IMG/VR virus record: IMGVR_UViG_3300032288_004964
Coordinates: 186,001-250,000 of that record
DNA length: 64,000 bases
Reading direction: 5' to 3' (one strand)
Source of the DNA: a virus
In this document: positions 45,927 through 53,491 of the stretch, in pieces
Numbering within the stretch: position 1 is the stretch's first letter
How the letters are laid out: every line of letters begins with the position of its first letter
Position numbers and translations under genes: made by a program
Notes under the pieces: generated by a model
The model's database searches: none
Told to the model about the DNA's origin: nothing
The model's input: only the letters and a program-made list of their open reading frames with translations

Positions 45927-47795
45927 ATGATAGAACAATTAAAAGAACAGATTATTAAAGCCAATGATGCTTATCGCTCTGGTAAATCTATAATTTCAGA
46001 TGTTAAATATGACCAACTAATTGAAGAATTATCTTTACTATCACCTGATGATGAACTACTTACAAAAGTAGGACATGTGGTTGTTGATGAAACTCGTAAG
46101 AGTAAACTACCTATTGAAATGGCTTCAATGAATAAAATTAAGTCTATGGGAGACATAGATAATTGGACTCGTCTTAAAGGAATAAATCAAAATGAATTAG
46201 TTATAATGACACCTAAGTTTGATGGTCTTTCTCTTTGTGTTAAAGAAGATGATAATGAAGCTTGGACTCGTGGTGATGGTGAATTTGGTCAAAAATCTGA
46301 CGAACACTATAAACTAATTCAAAATCACTTATATGAAGATGGATTTACTGATGATACAACCGATCCATTTGCACCCATTGAATTCAAATATACTTATGGT
46401 GAGGTGATGATGCCTAAGAAAGTATTCATTGATAAATATTCTACTGACTTTGCTAATCCAAGAAACTTGGTAGCTGGTCTTATTAATAATAAAGAAGCTA
46501 CAAATCCTTTATCAGATTGTCAGTATATTAAATATGGTGGAATGCCTTCCAAAGCTTTTAATCCAAAAACTAAAAAAGAAATACTTGATACTCTTAACAA
46601 TGGCCAGAGAAGTAAAGTAAACTATCATATCTGTAAAGTTTCTGAATTAACAGAAGAACTACTAATCGGATTATTCCATAAGTGGTCTGTTGATTTTGAA
46701 ATTGATGGAATTATTATTGAAATTAATGACTTAACATTACAAAATAAATTAGGTCGCGAAACCTCATCAAACAATCCTGTTTGGGCTCGCGCTTTCAAAC
46801 ATCCTTCTTTTGAACAATCTGCTGAAACAGATGTTATTGGAATCTCTTGGAATATTTCTAAACAAGGTTTATTAAAACCAACTCTACATATTAATCCTGT
46901 TAAATTAGACGGTGTTACAGTGTCTAATGTTACTGGTAACAATGCTCGTTTTGTAAAAGACTTAGGACTTGGTGTAGGTGCTAAAGTAGTTGTAAAACGC
47001 TCAGGAATGGTTATTCCAATCATTGCTGATGTTATCAAACCCGTTGATTTTGTTCAACCTACTATTGATGGAGTTGAAATAGATTGGAATGAGGCTGGCA
47101 TTGAGTTAATTACTTTAACAGAAACTGACGATCAAAAATTAAAAAAGATTGTTGCTTTCTTTGAAATCTTAGAAGCAGACAATGTGTCAGAAGGAGTTAT
47201 TACTCAACTATGGGATGCTGGTTATAAAACAATAAAAGATATTTTAAGTCTAAAAACTTCTGACTTAGAAAAAATTGACAGATTTGGTAAGCGTAAGGCT
47301 CAAATTGTTTTTGATTCAATTCAAAAATCTGTTAGTAATGTTCAGTTGTCTAAACTACAACACGCTACTGGTATCTTCAAAGGATTAGGATCTAAGAAAT
47401 TAGTTCTTTTAGAAGATTTCAAAACTAAACCAACTATTGACCAAGTAATGTCAATTGAAGGATTTGCTGAAGTATCTGCTAAATCATATATTGATTCATA
47501 TGATGTATTCTTTGATTTTATCAAAGATTTGCCTGTCACAATTGTAGAAAAAGTAGAAGCTGCAAAAGTTGGCACGGATCTTGATGGTAAACAATTTGTA
47601 TTTACTGGAGTAAGACGTGCTGATTTAGAATCAGTTATTGAATCCCGTGGTGGTAAGATTGGTAGTGGTGTATCTAAAAATACAACATATTTAGTTATGA
47701 AAGCAGTAGGTAGTGGTTCTTCTAAAGAGAAGAAGGCTATTGAATTGGGAGTACAAGTTATTACAGTTGAACAATTAGAAAAATTATTATCATGA
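45927..47795 (+). CDS. ligA: NAD-dependent DNA ligase
   Basis: A 622-residue LigA-type ligase. It has a short N-terminal Ia domain (AYRSGKSIISDVKYDQL) and an adenylation domain with the nucleotidyl-lysine in TPKFDGLSL (about residue 95). The OB fold follows ('GVGAKVVVKRSGMVIPII'), then helix-hairpin-helix repeats (about 430-540) and a C-terminal BRCT domain (about 550-620, 'GKQFVFTGVRRADLE'). The Cys4 zinc finger that normally follows the OB fold is missing: no Cys pairs are present between about 375 and 425. It seals nicks using NAD+ during replication and recombination. Its last bases overlap the next gene. Confidence 0.93.
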   Translation: MIEQLKEQIIKANDAYRSGKSIISDVKYDQLIEELSLLSPDDELLTKVGHVVVDETRKSKLPIEMASMNKIKSMGDIDNWTRLKGINQNELVIMTPKFDGLSLCVKEDDNEAWTRGDGEFGQKSDEHYKLIQNHLYEDGFTDDTTDPFAPIEFKYTYGEVMMPKKVFIDKYSTDFANPRNLVAGLINNKEATNPLSDCQYIKYGGMPSKAFNPKTKKEILDTLNNGQRSKVNYHICKVSELTEELLIGLFHKWSVDFEIDGIIIEINDLTLQNKLGRETSSNNPVWARAFKHPSFEQSAETDVIGISWNISKQGLLKPTLHINPVKLDGVTVSNVTGNNARFVKDLGLGVGAKVVVKRSGMVIPIIADVIKPVDFVQPTIDGVEIDWNEAGIELITLTETDDQKLKKIVAFFEILEADNVSEGVITQLWDAGYKTIKDILSLKTSDLEKIDRFGKRKAQIVFDSIQKSVSNVQLSKLQHATGIFKGLGSKKLVLLEDFKTKPTIDQVMSIEGFAEVSAKSYIDSYDVFFDFIKDLPVTIVEKVEAAKVGTDLDGKQFVFTGVRRADLESVIESRGGKIGSGVSKNTTYLVMKAVGSGSSKEKKAIELGVQVITVEQLEKLLS

Positions 47796-48166
47796 TATTA
47801 TTTTTAGGAATTATTATAGGATTTATATTAGGTCTTCCAATTGGTTTTATCAAGTGGAAGAAAAAACCCGCTATTGAGAAATACTCAAGAAGGGGTTTAT
47901 TAGAAAAGAGTTTTTCTGTTATGGGTATGGTTGAAAAAGAAACAGTTGATGTTTTATTTGAGATTGGTGAGTTAGAATCAACTGATGTATTATCAAAAAT
48001 TGAAGTCATTAATCTCAAACCAAATAAGTCAGAGTATAATTCAGAGTATAATAAAAAAAGATTAACGGATATGGTTGATAATTCTTGGGTAAATAGTAAA
48101 GATATTACCTGGATTACAACTGCTGCTGATACAAGAAATAAAAAAATAGACCAAATACTTAATTAA
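47792..48166 (+). CDS. Membrane protein with shared C-terminal motif
   Basis: A 124-residue protein: one N-terminal transmembrane helix (MILFLGIIIGFILGLPIGFI, about 2-20), a basic stop-transfer stretch, then a soluble part. It ends ADTRNKKIDQILN, a strict copy of the recurrent C-terminal motif. Its C-terminus would face the cytoplasm. It overlaps the ligase stop (ATGATA) by 4 nt and lies 1 nt from the next gene, which ends with the same motif. Confidence 0.7.
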   Translation: MILFLGIIIGFILGLPIGFIKWKKKPAIEKYSRRGLLEKSFSVMGMVEKETVDVLFEIGELESTDVLSKIEVINLKPNKSEYNSEYNKKRLTDMVDNSWVNSKDITWITTAADTRNKKIDQILN

Positions 48167-48167
48167 T

Positions 48168-48464
48168 ATGAATTTTGAAGATTTAGTACTTCCTCATATT
48201 ATGTATATTTCTTTTCCTGATTCTGAAAGGATAGGGCTGTGGTACTTAGGTGGAGAACCAGAGGAAAATCATAGTAGATTAACTGTTGGTAAATTGTATC
48301 ATCTTAATACAAAGCTATACTCACCAACCAGAGATATAGAAAGAGTTAAGGTTTGGACTACAGAAGATAATGAAAATAGAGGAAGACTTTGTAAAGTTAA
48401 GTTAGAAAATTTTGGTACCTTAGCTGACTTAAGAAATAAAAAAATAGAACAAATATTAAAATAA
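48168..48464 (+). CDS. Hypothetical protein with shared C-terminal RNKKIEQIL motif
   Basis: A 98-residue protein; a small beta-barrel-like domain ('RLTVGKLYHLNTKLYSPTRDIERVKVWT') precedes ADLRNKKIEQILK at the C-terminus. At DNA level the last about 33 nt closely match those of 47792-48166 and 9674-9919. It abuts the next gene with no gap. Confidence 0.68.
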   Translation: MNFEDLVLPHIMYISFPDSERIGLWYLGGEPEENHSRLTVGKLYHLNTKLYSPTRDIERVKVWTTEDNENRGRLCKVKLENFGTLADLRNKKIEQILK

Positions 48465-48863
48465 ATGGCACTGACTTGTCCTAAATGTGAAAAAACAAAC
48501 AAATGTGATTGTAAAACTTGCAACCCAGATGGTACCGCAACTGATTTAGTTATTATACTTGAAGATGAAAGACTTTATCAATGTTGTTTTTGTGGTCATA
48601 AGTTTGATGAACAAGACTCATTAGATTTTGACTGGGATAGAATGATTGCTCATATTGCTGAAAAAGCAACACCCGAATTGTGTTTAGAGTGGTTGTCATT
48701 AGTTCATAAGGAAAGAATTGCTTTAGAGGAAAAGGTTGGTGTAGGTGAGTTTGGATTTGAACAAGCATTTAGATATCATTTCAAAATGAATTGGGGTGAT
48801 TGCGATAGAGCAACATTTATAACACTTAAAAGAGATTTAAAAATAAATAAAATTATAAATTAA
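48465..48863 (+). CDS. Zinc-binding protein with shared C-terminal motif
   Basis: A 132-residue protein. CPKC, CDC, KTC and QCCFCGH give a Cys-rich metal-binding N-terminus (about 4-45), probably one or two zinc ribbons. A helical domain follows, ending LKRDLKINKIIN, a diverged member of the recurrent C-terminal motif. Third consecutive gene with this ending. Function unknown. Confidence 0.7.
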   Translation: MALTCPKCEKTNKCDCKTCNPDGTATDLVIILEDERLYQCCFCGHKFDEQDSLDFDWDRMIAHIAEKATPELCLEWLSLVHKERIALEEKVGVGEFGFEQAFRYHFKMNWGDCDRATFITLKRDLKINKIIN

Positions 48864-48864
48864 T

Positions 48865-49380
48865 ATGGGTTGTGACATACACTTTTTTACCGAAAGATGG
48901 ACTTCAGACAATAAATATGAAGGTCCAAAAGATTTAGCTGAAGATAGAGATTCTAAGCTAGAAGAAATATTAGAAAATACCGAACCTACTTATAGGTGGG
49001 TTTCTGCTGATAAGTGGTCCACTGATAGATATGGTGATGATAGTTGGTCTGCGGATGAACTTTATGGTGGTAGAAACTATTTTCTATTTGCTGTTTTAGC
49101 TGATGTAAGAAATGGATACGATATAGATCCGATAGATTACCCAAGGGGAATACCTGATGATTTATCATCTGGATATAAGTATATTACAAATAGATGGGAT
49201 GGTGATGGACATTCACACTCTTATTTTACTTTAGATGAATTACTAAATGTTAATTGGTCAAAATATGAAAAATCGGATAGAGTAGGTTGGTTATATGAGT
49301 TTATGGAAACTATTGAACAAATGAAATCTATTGATCCTGATCCAAAAAATGTAAGATGTTGTTTCTTTTTTGACAACTAA
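48865..49380 (+). CDS. Conserved phage-type protein (MGCDIH family), function unknown
   Basis: A 171-residue protein starting MGCDIHFFTERW. It contains 'GGRNYFLFAVLADVRNGYDI', 'PRGIPDDLSSG' and 'DGDGHSHSYFTLDELL'. I recognise this pattern (MGCDIH, R-N-Y-x-L-F-A-x-L-A-D-V-R-N, G-H-S-x-S) as a conserved family found in phages and prophages, but no function is established to my knowledge. Conserved His and Asp residues suggest a metal site. An internal 'DRDSKLEEIL' resembles the shared motif. Confidence 0.75.
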   Translation: MGCDIHFFTERWTSDNKYEGPKDLAEDRDSKLEEILENTEPTYRWVSADKWSTDRYGDDSWSADELYGGRNYFLFAVLADVRNGYDIDPIDYPRGIPDDLSSGYKYITNRWDGDGHSHSYFTLDELLNVNWSKYEKSDRVGWLYEFMETIEQMKSIDPDPKNVRCCFFFDN

Positions 49381-49405
49381 ATATTAAATTACTAAAACCA
49401 GATAT

Positions 49406-49606
49406 ATGAAACAGAAAAAATTAAAAAAACTCGGATACGGAGTAGCTATTCATTATAATGAATATAAGGGTATCTTTGAAGTTTATCAGATTGGTACTTA
49501 CAATCCAAGTGATCCAAGTATTAATAAGGAATCACAAATTGTGACTAAAAATAAAAGCCTGAAGAAAGCTGTTAAAAGTTTTCAAAATTACCGTAAATTA
49601 GTTTAA
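49406..49606 (+). CDS. Small basic hypothetical protein
   Basis: A 66-residue protein rich in Lys with a beta-rich middle ('GYGVAIHYNEYKGIFEVYQIG') and basic helical end. No known domain. It sits alone between the MGCDIH gene and the sigma factor. Confidence 0.6.
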   Translation: MKQKKLKKLGYGVAIHYNEYKGIFEVYQIGTYNPSDPSINKESQIVTKNKSLKKAVKSFQNYRKLV

Positions 49607-49739
49607 AGGAGTTGAAACTTTTTTATATATATTTTATATAAATTATTCCAATAAACGGAAATTAACGGCAATAAAAAGAAATTAAAAACCCAAATTGATA
49701 GCTAATAAAGGCAGTCAACAAAAAAATAAATGGCAATAT

Positions 49740-50348
49740 ATGCAATCTAAAGCAAAGACAACAATTCTATTCTCTGAACAAGAGAAAGTTTTCAAAGAAA
49801 GAACAGGAAAAGACTTTAACAGTCTTTACACAAAGTACTACCCTAAATTAGTTTACTTCACTTCTAAAATCTGTAATGATACTCAAAAAGCTGAAGACAT
49901 TTCAACAGAATCATTTTTATCAGCATTTGATAAAATTGAAAAATATGAAAAAGACAAATCACAATTTTCTACTTGGCTTTTTACAATAGCCAAAAACTTA
50001 GCACTTCAAGAAATTAAAATTCAAAAGAAAACAACTTCTATGGATCTTGAATATGATGAGGAAGGAACAACTATGAAAGACTTTATTCAAGAAGATGAAG
50101 ACTATTCATATCTACATGAGGTACATGCTAAAAAGGCAGATATCATGAAAAGTAAAATATCTCAATTAAAAAACCCATATAAAAAGGTGATTGAAATGAG
50201 AGAAATTAAAAAGATGTCATATAAAGATATCTCTGATGAATTAAATCTTAATTTATCAACAGTTAAATCACAAATTAGAAACGGAAGAGCTATCCTTATC
50301 AAAGAAACTCAAAAGGAATTTGATGAGATAGATGAAATGTATTTATAA
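49740..50348 (+). CDS. ECF-like RNA polymerase sigma factor
   Basis: A 202-residue protein; the ATG at 49740 is preferred over an upstream TTG. Region 2 is clear: '[16 protein letters not shown]...[16 protein letters not shown]', then '[17 protein letters not shown]' (about 25-98), the -10 recognition and core-binding helices. Region 4 (about 140-190) has '[40 protein letters not shown]', a helix-turn-helix. Size and layout fit ECF (group 4) sigma factors. It is the best candidate to direct host RNA polymerase to the recurrent TTTAATATATA elements. Its own upstream region holds two AT-rich near matches at about 49620-49640. Confidence 0.9.
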   Translation: MQSKAKTTILFSEQEKVFKERTGKDFNSLYTKYYPKLVYFTSKICNDTQKAEDISTESFLSAFDKIEKYEKDKSQFSTWLFTIAKNLALQEIKIQKKTTSMDLEYDEEGTTMKDFIQEDEDYSYLHEVHAKKADIMKSKISQLKNPYKKVIEMREIKKMSYKDISDELNLNLSTVKSQIRNGRAILIKETQKEFDEIDEMYL

Positions 50349-50362
50349 ATAATAAATACCTT

Positions 50363-50450
50363 GGAGAAATGGCAGAGTGGTCGATTGCGGCAGTCTTGAA
50401 AACTGTTGAACCGTGAGGTTCCTGGGGTTCGAATCCCTATTTCTCCGCCA
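50363..50450 (+). tRNA. tRNA-Ser (TGA)
   Basis: An 88-nt class II tRNA with 7-bp acceptor (GGAGAAA/TTTCTCC), anticodon loop CTTGAAA (TGA), a long variable arm, T loop TTCGAAT and encoded CCA (50448-50450). It is flanked by a perfect 9-bp inverted repeat (AAATACCTT/AAGGTATTT) that extends the acceptor stem, the right copy followed by T residues. Confidence 0.95.
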
Positions 50451-50474
50451 AGGTATTTTTTAAACCTAGTAAAA

Positions 50475-51776
50475 ATGAATATAGAATCTTTAGGCAGACA
50501 AGCTATAGACAGGATTAAATCTCAATGGGGTTTACCTAAAAATGGTTTTATCGCCGGTGGGTCAATCGCCAACATTGTTTGGGAATTGGTATCTGGTAAT
50601 AAAGCTATCATTAATGATATTGATGTTTTTGTTTTTGATGGTATTCAAGACGAGTTAGATAAATCTGACAAATCTTCATTATTTAACTATCAAGAAAAAG
50701 AAACCAAATATGGTGAAGATTATACTGGTATGTGTTTCAATACATATACTAAGGACTTTTATTCTATAGTTGAGTCTACTAAAGATGATATATTTAATAT
50801 TGTTAAATACAAATCAAATAGTAAAGATCCTTCTTTAATTATTAAATCATTTGATATTAACTCAACAAGAATTGGATATTCTATCGAGAAAGATGAAATA
50901 TACTGGACTCCTGATTTTGAAGAGTTCTTAAAAACAGGTGAGTTAAAAATCACAAATCTTATGACACCTTCTCATACAGCAGTAAGAATTGCTAAGAAAA
51001 GTAAAGAGTTAAAAGCTAAAATAGACATTTTTGAATTTAAACTTTTACAATATGCGCTTTGCCATGGATTTTCTGATAGAATTAAGTTTAGATTTAAGGA
51101 AAGATATCACCAGATGTATAAAGATAACTTAGATATACTTGATAGTATGTTTTGTTTATCTAGAGATACTGAGGCTGAACAATATGTTAGATCTCAATAT
51201 GGTGATATTACTGAACTTTATTACTTAAGTCCTAAAGTAGAAGATGGTAATCCAGAACTTGAAATTCCTCATTATATTAATACTAGTCCTTCTTTTGGTA
51301 AAATTTTTGGAGAATCAGATAATAATGTTAATATTATAAGTAAGTCTATAGATTTTTTATTTTATATGAGAAATATCTGGGGTAATGAAAATCTTCAAAA
51401 CATTTGGAAAAATGTTTATTACTTCTTTACTGATGTTAATTATATTGATAGAGAGATAAATAATGAGGATTTAGAATTGTTATCAAGGTTTTCACAATAT
51501 GCTCCTAAATCTATTGAGAATCTTAAAGGAATGAAAATATCTGAACAAATTGATATCATTAAAACATTTTTAGATAAATTTAAAGATGATCCTTTAGTTG
51601 CCATTTCCATAATAGAGAAGATTAAAGTAACTAAAGACTTGATATTGGATGATGAAACAACTCTTATTTTAGAATTATCTGTTAGAAAAGAAATTGTAAA
51701 TGATACAAGAAATAAGGTTAGAAGAATTTTGAATAATGAAAATGATAGAAATCAAAACTTTTTAGCAGATTTTTAA
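50475..51776 (+). CDS. Putative nucleotidyltransferase-fold protein
   Basis: A 433-residue protein; the start at 50475 is the first ATG after the tRNA. Residues about 20-50 read FIAGGSIANIVWEL...INDIDVFVFD, matching the polymerase-beta/nucleotidyltransferase core (G-G-S ... D-x-D). Two catalytic Asp lie on the second strand and a third is possible in 'SFDINSTRIGYS' (about 135). The long helical C-terminal region is unrecognised. It could add nucleotides to RNA (the tRNA next door is suggestive) or modify a protein. Substrate unknown. Confidence 0.68.
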   Translation: MNIESLGRQAIDRIKSQWGLPKNGFIAGGSIANIVWELVSGNKAIINDIDVFVFDGIQDELDKSDKSSLFNYQEKETKYGEDYTGMCFNTYTKDFYSIVESTKDDIFNIVKYKSNSKDPSLIIKSFDINSTRIGYSIEKDEIYWTPDFEEFLKTGELKITNLMTPSHTAVRIAKKSKELKAKIDIFEFKLLQYALCHGFSDRIKFRFKERYHQMYKDNLDILDSMFCLSRDTEAEQYVRSQYGDITELYYLSPKVEDGNPELEIPHYINTSPSFGKIFGESDNNVNIISKSIDFLFYMRNIWGNENLQNIWKNVYYFFTDVNYIDREINNEDLELLSRFSQYAPKSIENLKGMKISEQIDIIKTFLDKFKDDPLVAISIIEKIKVTKDLILDDETTLILELSVRKEIVNDTRNKVRRILNNENDRNQNFLADF

Positions 51777-51800
51777 TATAAAAAAGAAAAATATAAAATT

Positions 51801-52127
51801 ATGGTGGTTTATACAACTGAATTAAATAATGAAAACTATAATACATTCGTAGGATCTAATTTGGCTCTTGTGGATGTTTGGGCAACTTGGTGTGGTCCTT
51901 GTAGAATGATCTCTCCTATTGTAGATGAAATTTCTTCTGAATATCATGATAAAGGATTATCTGTTGGTAAATTAGATGCAGATGCTAATAGAGAAACTGT
52001 TACTGAACTTGGAATTAGAAACATCCCAACAATTCTTCTTTATAAGAATGGTGAGATTGTTGACAAAAGCACAGGTGCTGTAACCAAACAAAAATTAGTA
52101 GAAATGATTGATAAACACCTTTCTTAA
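51801..52127 (+). CDS. trxA: Thioredoxin
   Basis: A 108-residue protein with the complete thioredoxin fold: 'LALVDVWATWCGPCRMISPIVDEI' with active-site WCGPC (about 32-36), the cis-Pro in 'GIRNIPTILLYKNGE' (about 74-76) and C-terminal helix. Length is normal. It reduces disulfides and may serve ribonucleotide reductase or, as in T7, a polymerase. A shortened TTTTTAATATA sequence lies upstream at 51770. Confidence 0.95.
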   Translation: MVVYTTELNNENYNTFVGSNLALVDVWATWCGPCRMISPIVDEISSEYHDKGLSVGKLDADANRETVTELGIRNIPTILLYKNGEIVDKSTGAVTKQKLVEMIDKHLS

Positions 52128-52705
52128 TGAAAGATATTAATTATCTATTTGATCTATTAAAGCAATCTAATGTATCTCTTTTAGGATATACATTTAGACA
52201 AGAAAGACTCAAAGACGAGATTATTTCAAAATTACCTCATGTTGTAATTCCGGAAATAGACTCGTCTTTTTCTTTTAAATCTTTTTTAAGAGATTTGAAA
52301 TTAAAATCAATTTTAGAAACTGGAGAGATTGTAAATAATCCAGAGTATTTTGTTTTAGATTTAAATAATATCAGATCTGTTGAGTCTGATATAATTGGTA
52401 GACAAAGACAAATAAAGAGTATTGTAAATAACATTGTGGTGAGTAGCATGTCTATGTCTCATTCTTATAAACTTTTATTACTTACTACACTATATAAAAG
52501 TGGAACTAATACAGATAATTCTGATATTACAAATTTTTCAGGAGGTAGTCAACCAATCTATATGAGTGATATTGCTATTGTAATGAAAGATAAATCTATG
52601 AAGGTAATAAAAAATAGATTTGGTAATGATGGTGATGATATATTAATATCATTTGATAAATTAAAAGAATATAATTACATTTGTAACTATGAACATAACA
52701 ACTAA
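52127..52705 (+). CDS. Hypothetical protein, possibly related to RecA-fold helicase C-terminus
   Basis: A 192-residue protein overlapping the thioredoxin stop (TAATG). Its last third ('SGGSQPIYMSDIAIVMKDKSMKVIKNRFGND') resembles the last strands of DnaB/RecA-type phage ATPases, where a 'G-S-x-x-I-x-x-x-(S/A)-D-x-x-(I/L)' strand precedes 'K-N-R-x-G'. No Walker A is visible, so it is not a complete ATPase. It also contains an internal 'LRDLKLKSIL' like the shared motif. Weak assignment. Confidence 0.55.
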   Translation: MKDINYLFDLLKQSNVSLLGYTFRQERLKDEIISKLPHVVIPEIDSSFSFKSFLRDLKLKSILETGEIVNNPEYFVLDLNNIRSVESDIIGRQRQIKSIVNNIVVSSMSMSHSYKLLLLTTLYKSGTNTDNSDITNFSGGSQPIYMSDIAIVMKDKSMKVIKNRFGNDGDDILISFDKLKEYNYICNYEHNN

Positions 52706-53123
52706 TAGAAAAGCACATTATGAATTCTCAATACTTCAAGAGTTTGAGGCAGGTATTGTGCTTATAGGAACTGAAGTTAAATCTATTAGAAAAGGTGATG
52801 TAACTATTGGTGATTCCTTTATCTATATTAAAAATGGTGAAGTTTGGGCCAAAAATGTCAAAGTAGCTAAATACAAACAATCTTATTCTGGAGATACTCA
52901 CGATGATAACCGTGATAAAAAACTACTACTAAACAGATCTGAAATTAATAAAATAGAAAAACTTCTTCAAGATAAAGGAGTAACTATTGTTCCCTTAAGT
53001 ATTTTTACTTTAAACAATAAAATCAAAATGAAGATTGCTGTTGTAAAAGGTAAAAAGATGTATGATAAAAGGGAAACTATCAAAAAGAGAGATGTTGAAA
53101 GAGATTTAAGAAGAGTTGCTTAA
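52689..53123 (+). CDS. smpB: SsrA-binding protein SmpB
   Basis: A 144-residue protein with nearly all SmpB landmarks: 'NRKAHYEFSILQEFEAGIVLIGTEVKSIRKG' at the start, 'RDKKLLLNRSEI', 'KGVTIVPLSIF', and the C-terminal 'VKGKKMYDKRETIKKRDVERDLRR'. Cellular SmpB is 150-160 residues. SmpB brings tmRNA to stalled ribosomes for rescue. No tmRNA gene is visible in the window, so this copy may act with host tmRNA, interfere with it, or serve a phage tmRNA elsewhere. It overlaps the previous gene by 17 nt. Confidence 0.94.
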   Translation: MNITTNRKAHYEFSILQEFEAGIVLIGTEVKSIRKGDVTIGDSFIYIKNGEVWAKNVKVAKYKQSYSGDTHDDNRDKKLLLNRSEINKIEKLLQDKGVTIVPLSIFTLNNKIKMKIAVVKGKKMYDKRETIKKRDVERDLRRVA

Positions 53124-53125
53124 TC

Positions 53126-53491
53126 ATGAAAAGAGAAGAGAAATTTCAACAAGTATTAAAGCTTTTAGAGAACTCTCAAAATGAGGAAGAAGTTATTTCT
53201 CATCTTACTAAAATGCTTAAAGAATTTAGTATCTACTTTTATAAAGATATTATCTTTTCAAATCCTTACTTTAAATCCCTTATTCCTGAAATAAAAGAAG
53301 TTGTTAAAATAGATTTATTATCAGTGAAGAAATCTATTTTAGATGAGTTAAAATCTATTCAAAAAGAAATAGATATGTTTAAGGGATATGGTAATGTTAA
53401 TAATTTAGAAAAATACAAAGATCTTAAAAGAGATTGTTTATTACTATTAGATGAAGTTATTGAAAGAGAGAAGGAATTAGACTCACTTTAA
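53126..53491 (+). CDS. Helical hypothetical protein
   Basis: A 121-residue, highly charged, all-helical protein with coiled-coil-like heptads (about 1-30 and 75-118). It begins 2 nt after the smpB stop and converges on the minus-strand gene at 53483 with a 9-nt overlap. No known family. Confidence 0.6.
   Translation: MKREEKFQQVLKLLENSQNEEEVISHLTKMLKEFSIYFYKDIIFSNPYFKSLIPEIKEVVKIDLLSVKKSILDELKSIQKEIDMFKGYGNVNNLEKYKDLKRDCLLLLDEVIEREKELDSL

Noticed and set aside
50406-50474. Upstream start for the nucleotidyltransferase-like gene at 50406
   Set aside because: Those codons lie inside the tRNA-Ser gene; the ATG at 50475 is the first after it.
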